This document shows positions 7,047 to 13,697 of a DNA stretch of 13,697 nucleotides, one piece after another. The stretch is taken from positions 1 to 13,697 of the forward strand of contig JBNKIW010000057.1 of NCBI GenBank assembly GCA_050290865.1. The letters run 5' to 3'. The translations under genes and the position numbers were made by a program. This DNA is from JARRLC01 sp050290865. GTDB lineage: Bacteria > Pseudomonadota > Alphaproteobacteria > Rhizobiales > Rhodomicrobiaceae. Below the pieces are notes generated by a model. It was not told the DNA's origin and ran no database searches. It saw nothing but the letters and a program-made list of their open reading frames with translations. Numbering within the stretch: the stretch's first letter is position 1; the number at the start of each line of letters is the position of its first letter.

Positions 7047-8180
7047 TCAGCCCCCCAGCGCGGTCGCGGGATCGACGCGGAGCGCGGCACGCACGCCCAG
7101 CCCGCTGGCCATGAGGCACACGAAAAAGACGACGCACCCCAGGATCAGCACATTATCGGCCTCCAGCACCACGCGGCGCGGAAAATTGTCCTTGATCGCC
7201 ATGAGCAATGCGGCGCCAGCCGTGAAACCGATAAAGCCAAGCGCCAGCGCCTGCTGCACGATCATGCCGACGATCGTCCGGTCGGGAGCGCCGATCAGTT
7301 TCAGCGTGGCGATGGCTTTCGTCTTCTCCATGGTCATGGTGTAGATGATCAGCGCTATGATGACGCCGGAGACAAAGAGCAGGATCGCGGTGAACATGCC
7401 GATCTGCCGGCGCGCGCGGTTGACGACCGATTGCGTCAGGATGGTCTCCTGCTCGGCTTCGGTGAGCGCCGAAAGATGCTTCCAGCGGCGCACGGCCTCG
7501 GCCACGCTATCGGGCGATGCATTCGGCCCGGTGCGGGCAATCACGGCGTTGACCGTGTCCCTGCCGGCGATGCCGCTGCCGCGCGCCGTCTGAACACGCG
7601 CCGCTGGTGGAGCAAGCTCGAATTGCAGCTTTTGGGAGTCGAGCAGCGTGATGTAGACGACCGGGTCGCCGCCCGAGGCAACCTGGTTCCGCGTGAGGCC
7701 GACGACCGTGAAAATGTTCCGCCCAAGCTTGACCGTGTCGCCCGGCGAAAGTCCGCTCCGCCGGTCGGCGACCAGTTCGTAATGGCTGCGGGCGATGCCG
7801 CGCCCCTCCACGAGCGCCGGATGCCCGCCGGGACGCCCCGGTTCATAGCCGATCACGTAGAGCCGCGCCTTGCCGCGCGCGGTCTCCGTCTCCACCGTCT
7901 GGTAGGTGATACCGCCTGCTTCGACGACACCGGCCAGCCGCGCAATCGCCTCGCGGGTATCGCCGGGAATGCGCGACGCCTCGGCGAACGGTCCACGCGT
8001 CCCCGCTTCCACCACCCAGACATCGACGCCGTGGGCGCGGACGATCGTGAGCGCATCGACAATGATGCCGCGATAGATGCCGATCATGGCCAGCACGACC
8101 GTCAGCAACAGGCTCAGGCCGAAACAGGTGAGCAGGAACCGGAACAGATTGTGGCGGACGTCGCGAAAAGCGAGGTTCAT
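7047..8180 (-). CDS. ABC transporter permease, FtsX/MacB family (DevC-like)
   Basis: The 377-residue product has the four-helix layout of type VII (MacB/FtsX-like) ABC permeases. A first membrane helix lies at about residues 12-37 (FRFLLTCFGLSLLLTVVLAM), then a large periplasmic domain of about 210 residues, then three helices near the C-terminus (starting MFTAILLFVSG, IVGMIVQQALALGF and VLILGCVVFFVCLM). The cytoplasmic loop between helices two and three carries KTKAIATLKLIGA, the usual ATPase-coupling segment. It ends ...VDPATALGG, the standard FtsX-family C-terminus. Such permeases do not move cargo through a channel; they couple ATP hydrolysis to periplasmic movements that push substrate toward an adaptor and an outer-membrane TolC-type duct. 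It lies six bases downstream of the adaptor gene and four bases upstream of the ATPase gene. Confidence 0.93.
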   Translation of the reverse strand: MNLAFRDVRHNLFRFLLTCFGLSLLLTVVLAMIGIYRGIIVDALTIVRAHGVDVWVVEAGTRGPFAEASRIPGDTREAIARLAGVVEAGGITYQTVETETARGKARLYVIGYEPGRPGGHPALVEGRGIARSHYELVADRRSGLSPGDTVKLGRNIFTVVGLTRNQVASGGDPVVYITLLDSQKLQFELAPPAARVQTARGSGIAGRDTVNAVIARTGPNASPDSVAEAVRRWKHLSALTEAEQETILTQSVVNRARRQIGMFTAILLFVSGVIIALIIYTMTMEKTKAIATLKLIGAPDRTIVGMIVQQALALGFIGFTAGAALLMAIKDNFPRRVVLEADNVLILGCVVFFVCLMASGLGVRAALRVDPATALGG

Positions 8181-8186
8181 GGCGCG

Positions 8187-9341
8187 TCACTCCGTGCGGA
8201 CGCGGACCCGCCGGCCCTCGTGGGCGGCAGGCGGAACGCCTTTGGCGACAACAGCGCCGTCCGGCAGTCCGCCGGTAACTTCCAGCCGCGAATCCTCCGT
8301 TCGATGGCCGATGGAAACCTTGCGCCGTCTCAGCCGTCCGTCTTCCACCGTCCAGACCGTCGCGGTGCGGCCGTCATATCCCCTCGCGGAAGCCTCGGGA
8401 ACGAGGAGCGCGGCGTCGAGTTCGGCAACGGTGATGAAGACCTCGATCTGCTCGCCCAGATGAAACCGCGGCGGGCATTGTTCGCATTTGAGATAGACGC
8501 GGCGCTCCTCTGTGACGCGGTCGCTTTCGATACCGATGCGTGCGACCCTGGCCTTGAACTCCTGTTGCGGCAGGGAGCGCAACCGGACCTCCGCCATCTG
8601 GCCTTCGCATATCGCACCCGCGCGCGACTCGTCGATGAACGACATCCCCCACACGGTGTCGGGGTCTACCAGCGTGAAGATCGGATCGCCCGCTTTGATC
8701 ACGGCGCCGACTTCCTGATGACGCTCCACGACGATGGCGTCGAACGGCGCATAAAGGACGTGGTGATCGAGCACCGTCTTCTCGAATTCGTACTGCGCGC
8801 GGGCGTCTTCCAGGCGCGCCCTGGCAACGTCAACCTCGCTTTTGGCCACGCTCAGATCGGCCCTGGCGACCTCCTCGTCGCGCAATGCTTCTTCAGCGGT
8901 CTGCTCCGCGACCACCCGGCGGCCTGCCAGATCCTGCTTGCGGCGGTTGGTTTCAGACTTCTGTGTGAGGACTGCCTGTGCCTTGACGACATTGGCTTCC
9001 GCTTTCTTGACATCGGCCTCGGCACTCGCGACGCCTGCCTTGGCCCTGCTGATCTTGGCCTCCTGCTCGGCCGCGTGCAGGCGGGCCAGGACCGCGCCCT
9101 TCTTCACGTGGTCGCCGTGATCGGCGTTGAGTTCCACGATCACGGCGCTCACCTCGAACCCGATTTTCGAGACGACGCGCGCCTCGACCGTGCCCAGCCC
9201 GAAGACGCGCACCGCCACATTGGCCGATGGCTTGACGACATCGAGCGTGACGGGTCTCATGCGCATATACGCGAAAGCCGCCCCGGCCAGCACGAGCACC
9301 AGAGCAGCAAAGAACAGCCGCCGTATCGCGGATTTGCCCAT
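8187..9341 (-). CDS. Periplasmic adaptor (HlyD/DevB-type membrane fusion protein)
   Basis: The 384-residue protein begins with a membrane anchor (LFFAALVLVLAGAAFAY, residues 9-25). It continues with the first half of a lipoyl domain (about 55-90), an alpha-helical hairpin rich in Ala/Glu/Lys heptads (about 90-190), the second lipoyl half (LYAPFDAIVVERHQEVGAVI, 196-215), and then beta-barrel and membrane-proximal domains. It would bridge the inner-membrane FtsX-type permease to an outer-membrane duct; no TolC homologue is in the window. The ATG at 9341 is chosen because the signal anchor follows directly and GAGGGG stands upstream; an in-frame ATG at 9365 would add eight residues (MRMRGLTA). 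It is first gene of the operon with the permease and ATPase. A Cys-x-x-Cys pair (286 and 289) sits in the barrel region, unusual for the family. Confidence 0.92.
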   Translation of the reverse strand: MGKSAIRRLFFAALVLVLAGAAFAYMRMRPVTLDVVKPSANVAVRVFGLGTVEARVVSKIGFEVSAVIVELNADHGDHVKKGAVLARLHAAEQEAKISRAKAGVASAEADVKKAEANVVKAQAVLTQKSETNRRKQDLAGRRVVAEQTAEEALRDEEVARADLSVAKSEVDVARARLEDARAQYEFEKTVLDHHVLYAPFDAIVVERHQEVGAVIKAGDPIFTLVDPDTVWGMSFIDESRAGAICEGQMAEVRLRSLPQQEFKARVARIGIESDRVTEERRVYLKCEQCPPRFHLGEQIEVFITVAELDAALLVPEASARGYDGRTATVWTVEDGRLRRRKVSIGHRTEDSRLEVTGGLPDGAVVAKGVPPAAHEGRRVRVRTE

Positions 9342-9377
9342 AGCGGTCAGCCCCCTCATCCGCACTAAGACTGAGCA

Positions 9378-9406
9378 AATTTATCGGCTAAGCGGATGCG
9401 GCGCAA
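9378..9406 (-). promoter_or_regulatory. Possible sigma-70 promoter of the ABC exporter operon
   Basis: On the minus strand TTGCGC (9406-9401) and TAAATT (9383-9378) are separated by 17 bases, in an AT-rich patch just ahead of the adaptor gene. Each hexamer matches consensus only partly, so this is a weak candidate supported mainly by spacing and position. Confidence 0.25.
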
Positions 9407-9587
9407 GAAACTGGTTCCCCGTGCCGAGCCCATCGCCGCCACCCTACACGTCCGCCTTTGACCTCGCCGAGGGCCGGCCTCTGCGGTCTTATGTTGCGGC
9501 CTCCACAGCCAGAATAATGCATGGCTTGCGCGAGTGGCGGCATGTCCGCGTCTTTGCCGCGAAAATGCAACCCTCGCCTCGCCGCAC

Positions 9588-9983
9588 TCACACCACGTAG
9601 CGAAACTGGATGCGCGTGACCGCGCCGTCGAAGCAGTCGATCGGCTTCTGGTAGATGCCCTCCAGGTGGCATTCCAGGCTCTCGCGGTCGTACACGTCAG
9701 GCGAACTGCCTGCAAAGTCCTCCTCGTCTATGCCGTCGATCGTCTTGAGGGTCAACGCCGTGATCTGAATGGGGATGCGCAGGCCGTTGAACAGCGGCGC
9801 CACGCCCGCCTCGTCCGAGCCGCAGCGCTCGATCACCCGTGCCATGACCTGCTCCCCGGGAATGTATCCGCGCCGGTTGGGGTAAACCCGGTTGCCGGGC
9901 CGGAAGACGGTTGTGATCTTTCTGGCGACCAGCAGGTCCTCGTACCGTTTCCGGAATGCCATTTCATCGCGCGGCAGTTCCAT
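9588..9983 (-). CDS. Small ASCH/PUA-like domain protein of unknown function
   Basis: From ATG 9983 the product is 131 residues. A run with K-x-T-x-x-x-R (RKITTVFRPG), then YIPGEQVMARVIER, a set of short beta strands, and EEDFAGSSPDV before the C-terminal strand TRIQFRYVV resembles the layout of ASCH/PUA-like proteins, small beta-barrels often linked to RNA or nucleotide binding. This fold call is by pattern and is tentative. The ATG at 9983 has GGGGGG seven to twelve bases upstream. An alternative GTG start at 10031 overlaps the stop codon of the AroE-like gene by one base (TAGTG), which would mean translational coupling. The gene is downstream of and probably cotranscribed with the AroE-like gene, suggesting a shared process that cannot be named. 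Confidence 0.75.
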   Translation of the reverse strand: MELPRDEMAFRKRYEDLLVARKITTVFRPGNRVYPNRRGYIPGEQVMARVIERCGSDEAGVAPLFNGLRIPIQITALTLKTIDGIDEEDFAGSSPDVYDRESLECHLEGIYQKPIDCFDGAVTRIQFRYVV

Positions 9984-10030
9984 CGCACGCCCCCCGTTCT
10001 TATATTCCTTGCTCTTTCGCTGGCCGGTCA

Positions 10031-11092
10031 CTACCCGGTAGCGCCCCGCATCAGCGCCAGAAGTTCGGCATCCGGCTTGTCCAGTCCGGTGATTATTTTG
10101 AACGCCGGAACTGCTTGAAACAGGTTCATGTGGCGGCCGCTATGGGTGGGATTGCCGCGCCCGGCAGCAAGCTTGAGCGTCAACGGCATGTCTTCCAGGA
10201 GAATGTCAGCAACAATGGCGTCACGCGGCAGCCGTTCCAGATTGGCTAGGGATACCGCCATATCAGCTTCGGCATCGCCGGTCATCGGGGCGAAGGCGCT
10301 GAACCTCTCATTCGGCTGGGCCCCCTTGTTCGACGTGTTGACGACGACCCCTGCGCCCTCCAGTTCGGTGCCAATCATGTCCTCGCCAGCGGCACGCACC
10401 GGAACGAACGGCGCGATCAGCCCCGCGATGTGCTGAGCCTTGGATACGGTGCGGTTGGAGATGACAATCTCGCACGGCCCGCACCGGGCGAGTTCGTAGG
10501 CGATGGGCAGGGCGGTTCCCCCTGCGCCGAGGATCACGATCTTTCGTCCGGCAACGCAGTCCGGATATTCGTCGAGCAGCCCCTTCACGAAACCAACGCC
10601 GTCGGTGTTGTAGCCGGAAAAGCCGGTATCCTCGCGCGCGATGACATTGACACTGCCGATCGTTGCGGCCGAGGCATCGAGAGCATCGAGGCAGGAAGCG
10701 ATCTTGTCCTTGAAGCCCGACCCTGCACCGCCGCCCCAAAAGAGCGGATCGCTGACGAGACCGGCGAGGATGTCACGCACGCGGGCCGGATCGCCGATCA
10801 TAAAGCAGCTTCGGAACGGCAGACCGCAGGCGGCGAAGACGGCGTTGTGCATGGCCGCCGAGCCTCCGGGGTAATCATGGTCGATCAGGAACACGTACAG
10901 CCGCTGCAGGGAGTTGCTGTCGAGGTCCAGGGCATTATTCTTCGGTTGCTGCGCGACATTCAAGAGGCCGTCAGAGATCAACTCGCGTATGCCCGAGAAA
11001 TGCACGCGGCCGCGCTGAATTCCACCTGGTGCATCTGCAATACTTCTATGCGCGCCGGAAAACGCGCGACTCCAATTGCTCCAGAGAGACAT
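10031..11092 (-). CDS. Divergent shikimate dehydrogenase (AroE) family oxidoreductase
   Basis: The 353-residue product carries AroE landmarks: SAAMHNAVFAACGL (79-92) of the substrate domain, a lysine cluster GFKDKI (126-131) in the place of the catalytic PxKE motif, and IGSVNVI then GYNTDGVGF with the catalytic Asp164. The cofactor loop GAGGTA (189-194), SNRT (213-215, typical of NADP binding), NTSNKG and the C-terminal HMNLFQAVPAFKIITGL also fit. True shikimate dehydrogenases bind substrate through a Ser-x-Ser pair before the MHN motif; here the first Ser position is Gly (GGS), the usual G-x-P-I-x-H-S lead-in is replaced by DHDYPGG, and about 65 extra residues precede the domain. It may thus reduce a related cyclic keto acid (quinate-like or an aminoshikimate analogue) rather than serve the core aromatic pathway. 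ATG 11092 has AAGG at a good distance, but a downstream start would remove the extension. Confidence 0.85.
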   Translation of the reverse strand: MSLWSNWSRAFSGAHRSIADAPGGIQRGRVHFSGIRELISDGLLNVAQQPKNNALDLDSNSLQRLYVFLIDHDYPGGSAAMHNAVFAACGLPFRSCFMIGDPARVRDILAGLVSDPLFWGGGAGSGFKDKIASCLDALDASAATIGSVNVIAREDTGFSGYNTDGVGFVKGLLDEYPDCVAGRKIVILGAGGTALPIAYELARCGPCEIVISNRTVSKAQHIAGLIAPFVPVRAAGEDMIGTELEGAGVVVNTSNKGAQPNERFSAFAPMTGDAEADMAVSLANLERLPRDAIVADILLEDMPLTLKLAAGRGNPTHSGRHMNLFQAVPAFKIITGLDKPDAELLALMRGATG

Positions 11093-11119
11093 TTCGTCAC
11101 CTTGCCAAAATACTGCAAT

Positions 11120-11178
11120 CGTTACCTAGCGATAACGGCATTCCGGCCACGTTATTCCGTAGGTCGTGCAAAATAACG
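11120..11178. promoter_or_regulatory. Two nested inverted repeats of a CGTTA/TAACG word upstream of the AroE-like gene
   Basis: Four copies of one pentamer lie 28-86 bases upstream of the AroE-like start codon. CGTTA at 11120-11124 is opposed to TAACG at 11133-11137, and CGTTATT at 11150-11156 to AATAACG at 11172-11178, as two inverted pairs with 8- and 15-base spacers. The arrangement looks like a pair of dimeric regulator sites in the promoter region. No regulator gene is adjacent. The arms are short, so chance cannot be excluded. Confidence 0.4.
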
Positions 11179-11241
11179 CGTGACGGAGTACCGATTTTTG
11201 CGGCGATGGCGCGGCTGTTGAGACGCGCGCGACAGGGCTGG

Positions 11242-11346
11242 CCCGGGAAATTTGAGACGCAGCGCGGACGGGTCGAACCGGCTCGCCACCACCAGCCACG
11301 GCGGCACCAAACCAAGCGCCAGTTGCAGTAGATCGGTGTCTCTCAT
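11242..11346 (-). pseudogene. N-terminal remnant of an ISL3-family transposase
   Basis: The minus-strand frame from ATG 11346 reads MRDTDLLQLALGLVPPWLVV followed by ASRFDPSALRLKF. This is the characteristic beginning of one ISL3 transposase branch (MRDTDLLQLALxLxPPW, then SxFDxxxxRLxI). The similarity ends after about 35 residues, before the zinc-finger cysteines that should follow, and the frame then stops. It is therefore a truncated relic. A GAAGGGGG ribosome site remains 6-13 bases upstream of the ATG. It lies about 150 bases upstream of the AroE-like gene in the same orientation. It is not a copy of the ISL3 element at the right edge, whose N-terminus differs. Confidence 0.6.
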
Positions 11347-11562
11347 CGTTTCCCCCTTCGCTCCGTCTGCCGCCAGCATGCAGCCGTGCTCGCGGCCATC
11401 AAGAACAAGCCCTTACGGGTGGCCGCCGCTCCGCGCGACTGCCTGATCGAGTTGCAGGCCGGGGCGAAGGGATGGACCTCGACCGAACAAAGAGATACCC
11501 GAAAAAACGGTGGTGTCCGGTTCAGTGTCGCGGCCCGTTACCCACGTCCCGCAGCGACGAAG

Positions 11563-11706
11563 CAGCAACTCCGTGACCTCATCGATCGGGAAATTCCGCG
11601 CCAAAAGCCAGGTGGCGTGGAATTGGCTCTTGGCAAAGGGATCGCCGACTGTCTTGTAGCGGCCTTCCAGTTCCGCCGCGCTCGAATGCGACGTAACCGC
11701 CGTCAT
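11563..11706 (-). pseudogene. IS630-like helix-turn-helix transposase fragment
   Basis: From ATG 11706 the frame reads MTAVTSHSSAAELEGRYKTV, then GDPFAKSQFHATWLLARNFP and IDEVTELL. This resembles the start of the N-terminal helix-turn-helix domain of IS630-type transposases (a charged helix, then Q-x-x-W-L-L-A-x-G-x-x-x-x-E-V). After that the recognition helix degenerates and a frame change or deletion would be needed to restore it; the frame continues to 11413 without further resemblance. I regard it as debris abutting the ISL3 relic. The identification rests on pattern memory over about 48 residues and is tentative. Confidence 0.4.
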
Positions 11707-12125
11707 GCCCCTGCTCCCCGTAAACGAATCATGGCCCTCCATAAGAGCGGCTTCGATCCCGCCGAGGCATTCCCCGCCCACAGGAATCGATCAGCCAGAA
11801 TTCGGTGTCACGCCGTGCAAGTGGCTCCCCATTCCTCAGACGCGAGCATGTATGATACCTCGTCCGACGCACGGGCGAGGCATTTGCGTTTACGCGCGTA
11901 GCCCGGCTCGGCTTGAATCCCTCCCCATGGCACCTGTCGCAATGCCATCTCACGTTGTAGATAAGTGAATATGCAATCTATATTAGCGCATGCATTCATG
12001 TGTATATGCAACTGTCGCGAGTAGACGCGGAACACGTCTACCTACGGAAAACTCTTCGGCCATTTGCTGTCGGATCGCGGTCTGCGTTTTCCGAGGTAGG
12101 GGTCGGCATTGCGAAGAAAAACCCG
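11707..12125. other. Intergenic region upstream of the glycosyltransferase
   Basis: No gene is supported in this 420-base stretch. The short frames on both strands (for example a minus-strand frame 11808-12035) show no recognisable motif. The last third becomes markedly AT-rich, unlike all surrounding DNA, and holds a promoter candidate (11955-11984) and two copies of ATATGCAA at 11969-11976 and 12004-12011, 35 bases apart. Confidence 0.5.
11955..11984 (+). promoter_or_regulatory. Sigma-70-like promoter candidate for the glycosyltransferase gene
   Basis: TTGTAG (11955-11960) and TATATT (11979-11984) are 18 bases apart in an AT-rich island. The -10 matches consensus at five of six positions. 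Transcription would begin near 11991, giving a leader of about 135 bases before the glycosyltransferase ATG. The TATATT box lies between the two ATATGCAA repeats, which could be operator half-sites. Confidence 0.45.
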
Positions 12126-13241
12126 ATGAAGATACTTTATGTCCTGCCGAGAAACATGTATTTCGGCGCTCGTCAGGCAACATCAATAGATCTGTGCTGC
12201 CGTGATCTCATTTCGGCGAGCGCCTATCGGGCTTCGACGGGAATCGTGGCGCCGCGCGTCGTCGATTTCTTTGAAGGATTTGACACTCTTCCGTTTCCCG
12301 CCGCGGGTTCCTCTACGCGGCGGCGGGCTGCCTACGCCGCAGCACTGGCGGGAGAGAGACAGCCTGATCTGATCGTCGTCGAACAGCATCTGCCTTCGGC
12401 TGCCGCTCTGGCGCGAAAGGTGGAGATCCCCGTCGTCTTGCACCGTCACAACTTTCAGAAGCGTTACGAGACGGGTACGCTCCTGGATCGCGCGCGGCGG
12501 TGGTTCAAGCTCCGTTCGTACCTTGCTCTGTCAGGCATCATTCATGTAAGTCACGCCTGTGATGCGCAGTTCGGCCTGGATTGGCCGGAGGTTGCCGCGC
12601 CCCGTGCGGTTGTTCCCAACAGCCTGGCATTCTCGCAATGGCGTCCGGCCGCCGAGCGTGCCCACGAAATCCTCTGCGTTGGGCGCTGCGCACCGGAAAA
12701 GGGCATTCTGGAGGCAGCGGAGGCTTTGGCGATGGCATTGCCGACACTTCGGGGCTGGCGAGCACGGCTCATTCTCGCCGAAGTCGGCGTTCATCCCGCA
12801 TATCACAAGGAGGTGCTGGCGGCGCTGGGTTCGGTAGCGGAGCGTGTCACGATAGAGGTCCAACTCCCATTCCCTGAGGTTCAGGCTGCCAACGAGCGCG
12901 CGGCGATCGCCCTCATTCCTTCCAAATGGCAGGAGCCCTTCGGTCGTACCGCATTGGAAGCACACGCAGGCGGAGCCGCGGCAATCTCCTCCGGGAGCGG
13001 AGGATTGCGGGAAGTCAGCGGCGATGGAGCGATGTTTGTCGGTACCGTTGCTCCCCGGCCATGGGCCGACGCCATCACGTTATTGGCCGGTGACGCGCAA
13101 CACCGGGAGACTCTGGCGCGGCACGGACGCGAACACGCCCTACGCCATTTCAACTGTGGCGCGGTTTCTGCTCGTGCCGACGCGTTCTTTGAGAGGATCT
13201 GCGGCTGCCCTGCGGCAGATCGAAGCCGGGTGGCGGCCTGA
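12126..13241 (+). CDS. GT4-family (group 1) glycosyltransferase
   Basis: The 371-residue product is a GT-B fold glycosyltransferase. The N-terminal Rossmann domain starts MKILYVLPRN, and HRHNF (106-110) and IIHVSHA (138-144) lie near the acceptor cleft. The C-terminal domain has ILCVGRCAPEKG (182-193) and the E-x7-E motif EPFGRTALE (270-278), which binds the nucleotide-sugar donor in GT4 enzymes. Such enzymes build lipopolysaccharide, exopolysaccharide or glycolipids at the cytoplasmic face of the inner membrane. The usual glycine pair of the N-terminal loop (GGxx) is replaced by FGARQ. The frame is open upstream to 12000, but ATG 12126 starts exactly at the conserved first beta strand; the ribosome site there is weak (GAAGAAA). 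It stands between IS debris and an ISL3 element, with no other polysaccharide genes nearby. Confidence 0.92.
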   Translation: MKILYVLPRNMYFGARQATSIDLCCRDLISASAYRASTGIVAPRVVDFFEGFDTLPFPAAGSSTRRRAAYAAALAGERQPDLIVVEQHLPSAAALARKVEIPVVLHRHNFQKRYETGTLLDRARRWFKLRSYLALSGIIHVSHACDAQFGLDWPEVAAPRAVVPNSLAFSQWRPAAERAHEILCVGRCAPEKGILEAAEALAMALPTLRGWRARLILAEVGVHPAYHKEVLAALGSVAERVTIEVQLPFPEVQAANERAAIALIPSKWQEPFGRTALEAHAGGAAAISSGSGGLREVSGDGAMFVGTVAPRPWADAITLLAGDAQHRETLARHGREHALRHFNCGAVSARADAFFERICGCPAADRSRVAA

Positions 13242-13268
13242 CCGGGCTATCCATCGGTGTAATAGATT

Positions 13269-13697
13269 GGTTCCCCGGCGGAATCCGCGGGTAAAAAAGT
13301 GAGCATTTGCTGAAGGTCGCTGGTATCGGTTGTTTGGCAACAAGCAAACGACAGGCGATAGGACAGCCAATGCTCGTAAAGACAATCCTGAATCGTTGCC
13401 AGAGATTCAAGCGTTTTGTGTACGGCAAGGTACGGTTTGTGACGCAAGGGGGGCGCGACAGCCTGGAGGTGGAGCTGAAGCCTCGCAAAGGCTCTGTGGC
13501 GCTGTGTTCATGCTGCCATCAAGCAGCGCCGTGTTACGACCATGCCAGCGAGCCGCGCCGGTTCGAGTTCGTGCCGCTGTGGGGCTATGCGGTGTTTCTG
13601 GTGTACGTCATGCGGCGCGTGGATTGCCCGCGGTGTGGCGTGAAGGTCGAAGAAGTGCCGTGGGCCGACGGCAAGCATCAACTGACGAAAGCCTACA
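13269..13697 (+). mobile_element. Left end of an ISL3-family insertion sequence (cut by the window edge)
   Basis: The element probably begins near 13269 with GGTTCCCCGGCGGAATCCGC, a sequence like ISL3-type terminal repeats (GG, pyrimidine-rich, then GC-rich and an A-tract, here GGGTAAAAAAG). It starts 27 bases after the stop of the glycosyltransferase and leads into a transposase gene at 13370. The exact end and the direct target repeat cannot be fixed because the right end is outside. A small hairpin, TTGTT/AACAA (13330-13343), sits in the leader. Confidence 0.6.
13370..13697 (+). CDS. ISL3-family transposase, N-terminal part (partial)
   Basis: From ATG 13370 the frame is open to the window edge (109 residues). 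It begins MLVKTILNRCQRFKRFVYGK and carries the N-terminal zinc-binding domain of ISL3 transposases: CSCC at about residues 47-50, a further Cys-x-x-His (CYDH), and CPRC near residue 88, followed by VKVEEVPWADGKHQLTKAY. The sequence RRFEFVPLWGYAVFLVYVMR between the cysteine pairs is the usual RxxRhvplwg segment. The catalytic DDE region would lie beyond the window. The reading frame shows no damage, so the element may be active. Confidence 0.85.
   Translation, partial: MLVKTILNRCQRFKRFVYGKVRFVTQGGRDSLEVELKPRKGSVALCSCCHQAAPCYDHASEPRRFEFVPLWGYAVFLVYVMRRVDCPRCGVKVEEVPWADGKHQLTKAY

Noticed and set aside
7029..9368. Very long plus-strand open frame (779 codons) antisense to the exporter operon
   Set aside because: It lies opposite three well-conserved ABC exporter genes; its translation is rich in Arg, Asp, His and Gly without motifs, the usual shadow of GC-rich codons with third-position bias.
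9411..9421. TGGTTCCCCG shared with the left end of the ISL3-type element at 13268
   Set aside because: Only ten bases match, with no flanking similarity or transposase sequence nearby; consistent with chance.
10430..11176. 248-codon plus-strand frame antisense to the AroE-like gene
   Set aside because: The minus strand holds clear AroE motifs; the antisense product shows no recognisable domain or ribosome site.
11386..11901. 171-codon plus-strand frame over the IS debris
   Set aside because: It is the antisense of the IS630-like fragment and shows no domain of its own.

Overview
The window looks like chromosomal accessory DNA of a GC-rich alphaproteobacterium, most likely of the Hyphomicrobiales (Rhizobiales). 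That placement is an inference from the high GC coding style, the long Sel1-like/TPR secreted protein, the WD40-L,D-transpeptidase fusion and the devBCA-type exporter. No rRNA, tRNA or other lineage marker is present, and I see no CRISPR array.

Left part (1-4215): two large minus-strand genes encode exported repeat proteins. The first is a TPR protein with about 17 repeats that runs off the left edge. An in-frame TAA separates its signal peptide and N-terminal segment from the TPR body, so it is probably a pseudogene. The second is a secreted seven-bladed WD40 propeller fused to a C-terminal YafK-type L,D-transpeptidase/peptidoglycan-active domain with an intact Cys motif. Divergent from it, on the plus strand, is a classical short-chain dehydrogenase (4652-5515).

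Middle (5516-9365): a short exported plus-strand ORF ends next to what looks like the 3' end (domains V and VI) of a degraded group II intron. Beyond it, on the minus strand, lies a compact three-gene operon in the order membrane fusion protein, FtsX/MacB-type permease, ATPase. This is the layout of a DevBCA/MacAB-like exporter of lipid or hydrophobic cargo.

Right-centre (9588-11092): a minus-strand pair encodes a divergent AroE-family (shikimate dehydrogenase-like) protein and a small protein that resembles the ASCH/PUA-like fold. The two frames touch or lie 47 nt apart. The upstream region of the pair carries two nested inverted repeats built from the same CGTTA/TAACG word, a possible operator.

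Right part (11242-13697): an insertion-sequence graveyard contains an ISL3-type transposase N-terminus and an IS630-like helix-turn-helix fragment. It is followed by an AT-rich promoter-like region, a GT4 glycosyltransferase on the plus strand, and the left end of an apparently intact ISL3-family element cut by the window edge.

The cell-envelope theme is consistent: secreted TPR protein, secreted WD40-transpeptidase, lipid-type exporter and glycosyltransferase. The genes sit in separate transcription units interrupted by mobile-element debris, so I do not claim they form one pathway. The most unusual items are the WD40-transpeptidase fusion, the divergent AroE/ASCH-like pair with its repeat-rich upstream region, the in-frame stop in the TPR gene and the group II intron relic.
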